From Mageeibacillus sp. UBA1257 (GTDB lineage Bacteria > Bacillota > Clostridia > UBA1212 > UBA1257): DNA of 6,077 nt. Position 1 is the first letter of the stretch. Every line of letters begins with the position of its first letter. This document shows, piece by piece, positions 1 through 6,077 of this stretch. The notes under the pieces were generated by a model that searched no databases, was not told the DNA's origin, and was given only the letters and a program-made list of their open reading frames with translations. The position numbers and the translations under genes were made by a program. The stretch covers positions 21,729 to 27,805 of the forward strand of contig DBVT01000075.1 in NCBI GenBank assembly GCA_002308775.1. Direction: 5' to 3'.

Positions 1-3000
1 AAAAAATATGTCATCAACCCCGTCGAATCGCGCGAAGCATCTCTTGAAAAACCCGCGACTTTGAAGACGAATTACGGGATCCCTTCAGATGTAATGATTC
101 TGGAAGGTTTTACGAAACTGGGCGATGAAGAGCTCGAAAAAATGGTGAGAGATTACGGTCTTGCGATGGACCTTGACGATCTTATTTTCTGCCGCGACTA
201 TTTCCGTACCGAGAAGAGGGATCCTACGATAACAGAACTTCGAATGATCGATACGTACTGGTCAGATCACTGCCGCCATACGACATTTTTAACCAGGATA
301 GATAATGTGGATTTCGCGGACAAGCTTCTCCGTGACGCATATCTCGAATATTTGAATACCAAAAAGGCGATCGGAAGCACCAAACCGGTGTGTCTCATGG
401 ACATAGCGACTCTGGCCGCCAAGTACCTTAAAAAGACGGGACAGCTCACAAAACTCGATGAATCTGACGAGATCAACGCCTGTACGGTAAAGATCAATGT
501 TGAAGTCGACGGTAAAAAGGAACCGTGGCTCCTGCTCTTCAAAAACGAAACTCACAACCATCCCACCGAGATCGAGCCTTTCGGAGGCGCTGCGACATGC
601 ATAGGCGGCGCGATCAGAGACCCGCTTTCGGGAAGATCTTACGTATACGGCGCAATGAGGATAACAGGCGCCGCTGACCCGTTAAAACCTGTCGAGGAGA
701 CCATCCCCGGCAAACTCCCTCAAAGGAAAATAGTCACCACGGCCGCAGCCGGCTATTCGTCATACGGAAACCAGATCGGCCTTGCAACAGGCATAGTCGA
801 CGAGCTGTACCATCCCGGGTATGCCGCGAAGAGAATGGAAATAGGCGCTGTTGTCGCCGCAACTCCCGCTGAAAATGTCAGAAGAGAGAAGCCGGCGTGC
901 GGAGACGTTGTCATTTTACTCGGAGGAAGCACGGGAAGAGACGGTATCGGAGGCGCGACGGGCTCTTCAAAGGCTCACAACGCTCATTCTGTCGAAACGT
1001 GCGGCGCTGAAGTCCAGAAAGGAAACGCACCCGAGGAGAGGAAGCTCCAGAGGCTTTTCAGAAACGCCGAAGCGTGTAAAATGATCAAAAAATGCAACGA
1101 TTTCGGAGCCGGAGGCGTATCCGTAGCTATCGGAGAACTTTCACCGGGACTCGAGATAGATCTCAACGCGGTGCCGAAAAAATACGACGGTCTCGACGGA
1201 ACGGAGCTTGCCATCAGCGAATCGCAGGAGAGAATGGCTGTCGTTGTAAGCTCTGAAGACGCGGAAAGATTTCTTAAGATCGCAGGAAAAGAGAACCTGC
1301 AGGCGTGCGTCGTCGCTAAAGTGACGGACACGAACAGGCTCGTTATGAACTGGAACGGCAAGAAAATTGTCGATATCAGCCGCGAATTCCTCGATTCAAA
1401 CGGAGCGGAAAAACATACAAATGTTGACACAAGGAAGCCCGAAAAATATGAAAAAGATATAAAAGGCACGTTCAAAGACAACTTGAAAGCTGTCGCGTCA
1501 GACCTGAACACATGTTCCAAGAGGGGTCTCGCGGAGAGATTCGACTCAACTATAGGAGCCGGAACCGTTATGATGCCCTTCGGCGGTAAAAACCAGCTCA
1601 CTCCTGTTCAGGCGATGGTGCAGAAGATCTCCGTCGAGAAAAAACACACTGACGACTGCTCGCTCATGTCCTGGGGATTCGATCCGTTCATCTCGGAAAA
1701 GAGCCCCTACCACGGCGCTTATATAGCTGTCGCAAGCTCTCTCTGCAAACTGATCGCATCGGGCGCGTCGTTCGAAGACGTATATCTGACTCTTCAGGAG
1801 TATTTCCCTCATCCCGGCAAAGATCCTTCCAGATGGGGCATGCCCTTCGAAGCTCTCCTCGGAGCGTTCAGAGCGCAGCTCGATTTCGGCGTAGGCGCGA
1901 TAGGAGGAAAGGACTCGATGAGCGGTTCTTTCGAAGATCTCGATGTCCCTCCGACGCTCGTTTCATTCGCGGTGACGACCGAAAAAGCGCAGCACATTGT
2001 AACTCCGGAATTTAAAAAGGCGAACGACAATATCATGCTTGTTTCGCCGGAATACGATGAAAACGACCTGCCGAAGGCAGAAAAACTGAAGAAGATCTTT
2101 ACCTCGATGACGAAGCTCATGAGAGAAGGAAAGGTATCTGCCTGCTGCACGCCCGGGATGGGCGGAGTCGCGGAAGCCGTTATGAAAATGTCTTTCGGAA
2201 ACGGATTCGGAGCTGATATAGACTCAGGTGTCTCGCTTGAAGAACTCTTCGGTTATTCTTACTGCTCGTTCGTTATAGAGACATCTGAAGACGTCGATCC
2301 GGTCAAAAAGTGCTTCGAAGGATGCGCAAATGTGAAAAAGATCGGTTCGGTCAACGACAAAGGCGTATTCAAATACAAAAATGAGTCTGTTTCCGCTGAT
2401 GAGATCCTTTCCCTCTATGAAGGCAAGCTCGAGAGCGTCTTCCCGTGCAACATTGATAACGGAAAGATCAGGACTGAGAATTTCAAATTCGAGGCAGTAT
2501 CATATCCGTCTCCCAAGATCAAAACCGCGCTTCCGAAGGTCCTGATCCCCGCGTTCCCGGGCACAAACTGCGAGTTCGACAGCGCGAAGGCAGTGAGAGA
2601 CGCGGGGCTCGAACCGGAGATCTATGTAATAAACAACCTCTCTCAGGAAGGCATTAAGAGGTCGGCCGAGGAATTCGCGGATCTTATAACACAGTCGCAG
2701 ATCATATTCATTCCGGGCGGTTTCTCAGGCGGAGACGAGCCCGACGGAAGCGGCAAATTTATCACCGCGTTCTTCAGAAATCACGAGATAAAAGAGAAAG
2801 TCGGAGAGCTTCTTGACAAAAGAGACGGTCTTATGTGCGGTATCTGCAACGGCTTCCAGGCTCTTATCAAGCTCGGCCTCGTTCCTTACGGTAAAATAAT
2901 CGACACGGACGAGCACTGCCCGACACTCACTTTTAACACTATAGGCAGACACCAGTCGCGCATAGTACGCACGAGGATCGCGTCGAACAAGTCGCCGTGG

Positions 3001-3327
3001 CTCTCTTATACGAAGGTCGGAGAGGTCTATTCCGTGCCGATATCTCACGGAGAGGGCAGATTTGTCGCAGACGAGGAACTGATCAAAAAACTTGCCGAAA
3101 ACGGTCAGATCGCCACACAATATGCCGATCTTGAAGGAAACGCATCAGGAGATATACATTTTAACCCGAACGGATCGATGTTCGCCATCGAGGGAATAAC
3201 GTCTCCCGACGGCCGCGTCTTCGGTAAAATGGGACACGCGGAACGCATAGGCAGCAATTTGTACAAAAACGTGCCGGGAAATTACGACATCAAGATGTTT
3301 GAGGCCGCAAAGAGATATTTTAACTGA
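1..3327 (+). CDS. purL: Phosphoribosylformylglycinamidine synthase, single-chain PurL with fused glutaminase (5' end missing)
   Basis: PurL converts FGAR, ATP and glutamine to FGAM, step four of de novo purine synthesis, in the cytosol. The frame is open at base 1, so the start lies upstream; the TTG at 61 is internal. The window holds 1108 residues (numbered from base 1), and family members of about 1200-1300 suggest roughly 100-190 are missing. Visible in order: linker motif SDHCRHTTF (88-96); first AIRS-like domain with ETHNHPTEIEP (183-193), GGSTGRDGIGGAT (308-320) and NDFGAGG (366-372); second AIRS-like half with GGKDSMSG (635-642) and TPGMGG (717-722); C-terminal class I glutamine amidotransferase from about 845. 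The glutaminase has nucleophile Cys949 in GICNGFQ, HGEGRF with His1016, and His1079/Glu1081 in GHAER, so its triad is intact. No PurS or PurQ partner is needed. The gene ends with tandem in-frame stops TGA TAA and converges on the helicase-loader gene. Identification is very secure. Confidence 0.98.
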   Translation, partial: KKYVINPVESREASLEKPATLKTNYGIPSDVMILEGFTKLGDEELEKMVRDYGLAMDLDDLIFCRDYFRTEKRDPTITELRMIDTYWSDHCRHTTFLTRIDNVDFADKLLRDAYLEYLNTKKAIGSTKPVCLMDIATLAAKYLKKTGQLTKLDESDEINACTVKINVEVDGKKEPWLLLFKNETHNHPTEIEPFGGAATCIGGAIRDPLSGRSYVYGAMRITGAADPLKPVEETIPGKLPQRKIVTTAAAGYSSYGNQIGLATGIVDELYHPGYAAKRMEIGAVVAATPAENVRREKPACGDVVILLGGSTGRDGIGGATGSSKAHNAHSVETCGAEVQKGNAPEERKLQRLFRNAEACKMIKKCNDFGAGGVSVAIGELSPGLEIDLNAVPKKYDGLDGTELAISESQERMAVVVSSEDAERFLKIAGKENLQACVVAKVTDTNRLVMNWNGKKIVDISREFLDSNGAEKHTNVDTRKPEKYEKDIKGTFKDNLKAVASDLNTCSKRGLAERFDSTIGAGTVMMPFGGKNQLTPVQAMVQKISVEKKHTDDCSLMSWGFDPFISEKSPYHGAYIAVASSLCKLIASGASFEDVYLTLQEYFPHPGKDPSRWGMPFEALLGAFRAQLDFGVGAIGGKDSMSGSFEDLDVPPTLVSFAVTTEKAQHIVTPEFKKANDNIMLVSPEYDENDLPKAEKLKKIFTSMTKLMREGKVSACCTPGMGGVAEAVMKMSFGNGFGADIDSGVSLEELFGYSYCSFVIETSEDVDPVKKCFEGCANVKKIGSVNDKGVFKYKNESVSADEILSLYEGKLESVFPCNIDNGKIRTENFKFEAVSYPSPKIKTALPKVLIPAFPGTNCEFDSAKAVRDAGLEPEIYVINNLSQEGIKRSAEEFADLITQSQIIFIPGGFSGGDEPDGSGKFITAFFRNHEIKEKVGELLDKRDGLMCGICNGFQALIKLGLVPYGKIIDTDEHCPTLTFNTIGRHQSRIVRTRIASNKSPWLSYTKVGEVYSVPISHGEGRFVADEELIKKLAENGQIATQYADLEGNASGDIHFNPNGSMFAIEGITSPDGRVFGKMGHAERIGSNLYKNVPGNYDIKMFEAAKRYFN

Positions 3328-3337
3328 TAAAAATCAG
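3324..3337. terminator. Weak inverted repeat at the convergent gene ends, possible bidirectional terminator
   Basis: CTGAT, a four-base AAAA loop, then ATCAG form a five-base-pair stem that straddles the purL stop codon. An eight-base palindrome, TCAGCTGA, lies at 3334-3341, and a T5 run starts eleven bases after the hairpin at 3349. The stem is short and AT-rich and the T-run is not directly adjacent, so this is not a canonical intrinsic terminator. It is listed because it is the only candidate between two converging genes 17 bases apart. Confidence 0.2.
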
Positions 3338-3344
3338 CTGAAGA

Positions 3345-4367
3345 TCATTTTTGTGACGTGAGTTTTTCCTTAGCTTTTTTGAGCCTTATATCGTCGCCCG
3401 CGAAATGGAGGATCTTGAATCTTCCGACGATTCGGGATCCGATGCGTTCTCCGTAATATGAGTAAAGATCGGAAACAGAAAGATTTGAAGAAATGACCGT
3501 TTTACAGGGGAAGGACATATTGTTGCTTTCCCTTTCGTTTAAAATATCGAGAAGAAGGCTCTTTCTCGCCTCGCTCGTATTCTCCGAACCGAGATCGTCG
3601 ATGATCAGAACGGACGTTTTTCTCAAAAGTTCTTCCGTGATGCGGGCTTTTTCTCTGCCTTCGTCAAACGCTCCGAAAGAGAGAACGGAAGAAAACAATT
3701 TATAGGCTGTTATATACATAACGGGGATGTCTTTCTTGATGAGTTCTGTAGCCATACAGCTGCAGGTGAACGTTTTACCGGAGCCGGCGGGACCGAAGAA
3801 GAGAAGGTCAGGCTGATCAGAGGAAAAACCGTCACAGAAATCGCGGCAGATCTTCAGATTGTCCTCGGCATTTTTACGAGGCGAGACTGTGATGCCGTAT
3901 TTTTCTTTGTCGATATCATCAGAAAAGAGGGAATCGTCGAATTTGGTAAAATCGAATCCGGCGGACGAAAGACCCGATTCCTCACGCCAGCAGTCGAGGA
4001 TCAGCTGCCTGTAGCATGAACAGCGAACCTGAGCGCCTTCGGGACCGACCATGCCTTTGTCGCAGCATTTCCTGCAATAATAATTAGGCTGTAAATAGTC
4101 TTTGCCGTATCCTTTTGACTCGAGGAAAGAGACCTCGCGCTTTGAAAGGTCGGCGATCTTTTTTTTCAGTTCATCTGTTTTCCTTTTATCTCTTGTCATA
4201 GCCGCGGTCAGAGAATCACGTCCCGCTTCGAGCAGGGCCATTTCGATCTGCGCGTATTCGGGCTCTTTGTTCATAAGATCAAGCTTGCGCTCAAGAGCTT
4301 CTTTTTCGGCTGTGTAGCGCCTGTCCCTGAGAATTTCGTGAGCTTTTTCAAAAGAATAATCAGCCAT
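3345..4367 (-). CDS. DnaI/DnaC-like replicative helicase loader, AAA+ ATPase
   Basis: This is a 340-residue cytosolic ATPase of the DnaC/DnaI/IstB family, expected to load the hexameric replicative helicase onto DNA. Residues 1-90 are charged and helical, probably a coiled coil for helicase or partner contact. A cysteine cluster follows (Cys98, Cys101, Cys102, Cys116, Cys118), a likely zinc site as in the DnaI N-terminal domain. The AAA+ core has Walker A GPAGSGKT (192-199), Walker B SVLIIDDLG (252-260), sensor-1 Asn295 in VISSN, and an arginine-finger region GERIGSR (306-312). The start is the ATG at 4367, preceded by GGAGG five bases away. A TTG five codons earlier (4382) would put that site inside the gene and is disfavoured. 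The gene overlaps the DnaD-like gene by 8 bases, so the two are probably translationally coupled. A transposon IstB is less likely: no IstA, inverted repeats or IS ends are seen, and the DnaD partner fits replication. I give no symbol because dnaC and dnaI are both used for this family. Confidence 0.92.
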   Translation of the reverse strand: MADYSFEKAHEILRDRRYTAEKEALERKLDLMNKEPEYAQIEMALLEAGRDSLTAAMTRDKRKTDELKKKIADLSKREVSFLESKGYGKDYLQPNYYCRKCCDKGMVGPEGAQVRCSCYRQLILDCWREESGLSSAGFDFTKFDDSLFSDDIDKEKYGITVSPRKNAEDNLKICRDFCDGFSSDQPDLLFFGPAGSGKTFTCSCMATELIKKDIPVMYITAYKLFSSVLSFGAFDEGREKARITEELLRKTSVLIIDDLGSENTSEARKSLLLDILNERESNNMSFPCKTVISSNLSVSDLYSYYGERIGSRIVGRFKILHFAGDDIRLKKAKEKLTSQK

Positions 4368-5370
4368 TGTTGCCTCCGACAAAACTGTTCAAGAAGTCTT
4401 CGTCATATTTTCTCTCGCTGTAATTTGAACCTTTTTTCTGCCTCTGTGAAGTGTTCGAGGGCAGTTGTTTGGCACTGTTTTTCTCGGCAGAGTTCTTTCT
4501 GTATTCGGCCTCGTATATTTCTATTTCCGACGGCTCTTTAAGTCCCTTGCTGTACCAGTCAGACAGTATCGAATCGTAATAACCGAGAGAGGTCACGTTC
4601 GTATTTACTGATTTTGAAAGGGCGAGATCAACGACTTCAAGCGGGTAATTGTACGTGTAATACCACTTCTGGACGACCTCCTCCTGGAAAACTGTCATCT
4701 GCGAGCGTATATTGAGTTTCTTTTCGATCGCTTTCTGATACTTCTTAAAAGCTGTATATTTCTCGAGATAATGGGACACCTGTTCGGCTGTTTTGATGCC
4801 TTTTTTACCCCAGTTGTCTGCGACTGCGAGAATGTACGAACGGCCGGGGACCTGCTTCAGAGCGTCCCTGCAGTGCTGGAAGAGAAGATATACGGCCTCG
4901 GGTTCGAATCCGTATTTGTCGACCCACAAAATTATATCCGTGTAAAGATCGGTCGGCATGTGGCCGTTAAAGATCGTATCGTTAACGGTCTTAGTGACTT
5001 TTCTGTATTTTTCATCGAGCCTGGTATTTCCGGGAAGCGCTTCCTCGGGATCCGCTGTAGTTTTCTGTCTGTAAGATCTTGTCAGCTCATCAAGTCCGAG
5101 ATTTGTGACGACAAGTCTGTCAGGGTAGAGATTCAAAAGACCTATCCTCTGCAGTTCGATCAGTTTCGCGGAGACAAGCTCTTTCGAGTATCCTATCGCG
5201 CTCGCGAGGTCTTCGGGTCTTATGTTTTCGTTTTTAGAGGCAAGGTAGAGCACATAAAGATATATTTTTACGCATTCAGAGTCCATTACGGGCAGATATC
5301 TCGTAAAAAACAGATCGCTCACAGGCGTCATCCCAAACAAAGGGTTGTATTGATTCATCTCTATTTTCAT
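4360..5370 (-). CDS. DnaD/DnaB-like replication initiation (primosome) protein
   Basis: This is a 336-residue cytosolic protein of the Firmicutes DnaD/DnaB primosome family, which remodels origin DNA and helps recruit helicase and loader. Residues 15-95 look like a winged helix (SECVKIYLYVLYLASKN, then EDLASAIGYSKELV and LIELQRIGLLNLY). Two helical DnaD-type repeats follow, about 137-200 and 222-280, each with the family's Y-x7-W signature (Tyr179-Trp187; Tyr264-Trp272, YYDSILSDW). One winged helix plus two repeats recalls B. subtilis DnaB more than single-repeat DnaD. Residues 285-322 are polar, Asn/Ser/Lys/Gln-rich and probably disordered; the chain ends with an acidic-aromatic stretch, YDEDFLNSF (322-330). 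The start is ATG 5370, with AAGGAG seven bases upstream. The frame stays open to 5514, but that extension overlaps the sortase gene, is Arg-rich and lies before the ribosome site. The helicase-loader gene directly follows, supporting a primosome role. Which of DnaB or DnaD it replaces is not decidable here. Confidence 0.9.
   Translation of the reverse strand: MKIEMNQYNPLFGMTPVSDLFFTRYLPVMDSECVKIYLYVLYLASKNENIRPEDLASAIGYSKELVSAKLIELQRIGLLNLYPDRLVVTNLGLDELTRSYRQKTTADPEEALPGNTRLDEKYRKVTKTVNDTIFNGHMPTDLYTDIILWVDKYGFEPEAVYLLFQHCRDALKQVPGRSYILAVADNWGKKGIKTAEQVSHYLEKYTAFKKYQKAIEKKLNIRSQMTVFQEEVVQKWYYTYNYPLEVVDLALSKSVNTNVTSLGYYDSILSDWYSKGLKEPSEIEIYEAEYRKNSAEKNSAKQLPSNTSQRQKKGSNYSERKYDEDFLNSFVGGNNG
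4373..4377 (-). promoter_or_regulatory. Ribosome binding site of the helicase-loader gene, inside the DnaD-like coding sequence
   Basis: The minus strand reads GGAGG five bases before the ATG at 4367. These bases also encode the Gly-Gly pair near the end of the DnaD-like protein (residues 332-333). The site decides the loader start (MADYSF) over the TTG at 4382. With the 8-base overlap of the two genes, ribosomes ending DnaD-like translation would finish right on the loader's start, which fits translational coupling. Confidence 0.85.
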
Positions 5371-5377
5371 GATAAAA

Positions 5378-5383
5378 CTCCTT
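5378..5383 (-). promoter_or_regulatory. Ribosome binding site of the DnaD-like gene
   Basis: The minus strand reads AAGGAG, a near-perfect Shine-Dalgarno sequence, seven bases before the ATG at 5370. It lies in the 35-base gap after the sortase stop codon. It fixes the start of the DnaD-like protein at the MKIEMNQYN form and argues against the 48-codon upstream extension that overlaps the sortase gene. Confidence 0.85.
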
Positions 5384-5405
5384 GCCTGTCTTTCAAAAAA
5401 GCGTA

Positions 5406-6077
5406 TCAGTTGGACAAGACCGTCGTATCTCCGCTCGATACGGGCATCGGGAACGTCTGGATCTTCACTGCGTGAACGACGAATCTTCCGTTGTTGCCCT
5501 CGCCGTTTCTGCATGTCGAAAGAGTCAGTATATCGTCATTCTCCGTCAGAACAATATCCGTCTTGTGCAGTGAATCTTCCTGCAGCTTGTTGAGGAATTT
5601 GAGATACGCGTCCTTGCTTGAAAAACTTGTTTTGATGTAATTGTTGAAGATATTTGTCGGATATGCGGAGAAGATCTTCCAGGCGATTATCTGGTCTTCG
5701 GAATATGTGTAGACCATCGTGTGCTGCTTGAAGAAGACCTCGTCGCTGTATCTTCTGAGTTCGCCGAACATCGTTCCGTTCTTCATATTGTGACCGTAAA
5801 TGATCGTGTTTCCTTTGATCTGCGTGTTCCTGTAATCGAGGAAGAGGGAACCTGAAATATTGCTCTGCTTGTAAAAATCTCTCTTGAGATACATATCGTT
5901 GTCTCCGGAGTACATAACAGGGTAGCTGATATCAGTGCCGTCGATGTAGAACCAGAGCGTAAAATCGGGATTGAGCGATTCGAGCAGCTGAAGTTTTTCG
6001 AGAGTGATCACTTCGGGGTATGTTATCGCCGGAGTCATGATGCCGGGATATATCGGTGTCACGCGGTCAGGTCTTTC
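5406..6077 (-). CDS. Class B sortase (N-terminus outside window)
   Basis: This is a cysteine transpeptidase that cleaves a sorting signal on secreted proteins and links them to the cell wall or to each other, acting outside the membrane. The window holds 223 residues, numbered from base 6077. The frame is open at the edge, so the N-terminal membrane anchor expected for the family lies outside; the GTG at 6062 has no ribosome site in view and is probably internal. Residues 1-25 are a Pro/Ile-rich stalk. The catalytic domain starts near NPDF (36-39) and shows class B hallmarks: ISYPVM (50-55), SGDNDMYL (57-64) and SLFLDYRN (77-84). The active site is complete: His96 in YGHNM, Cys189 in TLSTC and Arg198 in GRFVV. 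The His-to-Cys spacing of 93 matches S. aureus SrtB as I recall it. No sorting-signal substrate gene is in the window, so the target is unknown. The DnaD-like gene follows after 35 bases on the same strand, consistent with co-transcription. Confidence 0.93.
   Translation of the reverse strand, partial: ERPDRVTPIYPGIMTPAITYPEVITLEKLQLLESLNPDFTLWFYIDGTDISYPVMYSGDNDMYLKRDFYKQSNISGSLFLDYRNTQIKGNTIIYGHNMKNGTMFGELRRYSDEVFFKQHTMVYTYSEDQIIAWKIFSAYPTNIFNNYIKTSFSSKDAYLKFLNKLQEDSLHKTDIVLTENDDILTLSTCRNGEGNNGRFVVHAVKIQTFPMPVSSGDTTVLSN

Noticed and set aside
61..63. TTG as the start of purL
   Set aside because: The frame continues upstream to base 1 with PurL-like sequence (KKYVINPVESREASLEKP), there is no ribosome site, and the N-terminal domain would be missing.
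984..1601. 205-codon open frame on the minus strand inside purL
   Set aside because: It is a Ser/Phe-rich translation with no motifs, antisense to highly conserved PurL motifs, so it is a shadow frame.
3334..3341. Palindrome TCAGCTGA as an operator site
   Set aside because: It lies between convergent gene ends where no promoter is expected, and an eight-base palindrome is common by chance.
3345..4367. Transposon IstB-type ATPase, implying an insertion sequence
   Set aside because: There is no IstA transposase, terminal repeat or target duplication; the N-terminal cysteine cluster and the coupled DnaD-like partner fit a helicase loader.
4771..5475. 234-codon open frame on the plus strand, antisense to the DnaD-like gene
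   Set aside because: Its translation shows no recognisable domain, and it runs opposite a well-supported family gene, so it is a codon-usage shadow.
5371..5514. 48-codon N-terminal extension of the DnaD-like reading frame
   Set aside because: It overlaps the sortase 3' end, is Arg-rich and non-family-like, and a strong AAGGAG site sits correctly before the ATG at 5370.
6060..6062. GTG as the start of the sortase
   Set aside because: The frame is open to the window edge, no Shine-Dalgarno sequence is visible, and the expected membrane anchor would be absent.

Overview
The window looks like chromosomal DNA of a low-to-moderate-GC Gram-positive bacterium, most likely an anaerobic Clostridia (Oscillospiraceae/Ruminococcaceae-like or a related gut lineage). 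Three things point there: a single-chain PurL of the clostridial type with the glutaminase fused at the C-terminus, the Firmicutes-type DnaD/DnaB-like primosome protein paired with a DnaI/DnaC-like helicase loader, and a class B sortase. The lineage is inferred from gene content and protein style, not from a marker gene.

There are two converging transcription units and almost no non-coding DNA. On the plus strand, positions 1-3327 hold the 3' nine-tenths of purL, with its start outside the window. On the minus strand, reading from 6077 down to 3345, are a class B sortase (start outside the window), a DnaD-family replication initiation protein and an AAA+ helicase-loader ATPase. The sortase and the DnaD gene are 35 bases apart. 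The DnaD gene and the ATPase gene overlap by 8 bases, and the ATPase gene's ribosome binding site lies inside the last DnaD codons. The two units meet tail to tail with 17 bases between stop codons and no convincing strong terminator.

PurL carries out the fourth step of purine biosynthesis. The DnaD-like protein and the ATPase are expected to act together in loading the replicative helicase at origins and/or restarting stalled forks. The sortase is a membrane-anchored, cell-surface transpeptidase with no obvious mechanistic link to replication. Its place at the head of the primosome pair is the most noticeable organisational feature.

I see no RNA genes, mobile elements, CRISPR arrays or phage genes. 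No gap exceeds 35 bases between genes. This is an ordinary housekeeping region, and I found no convincing undescribed system. The findings are modest points of gene organisation and protein architecture.
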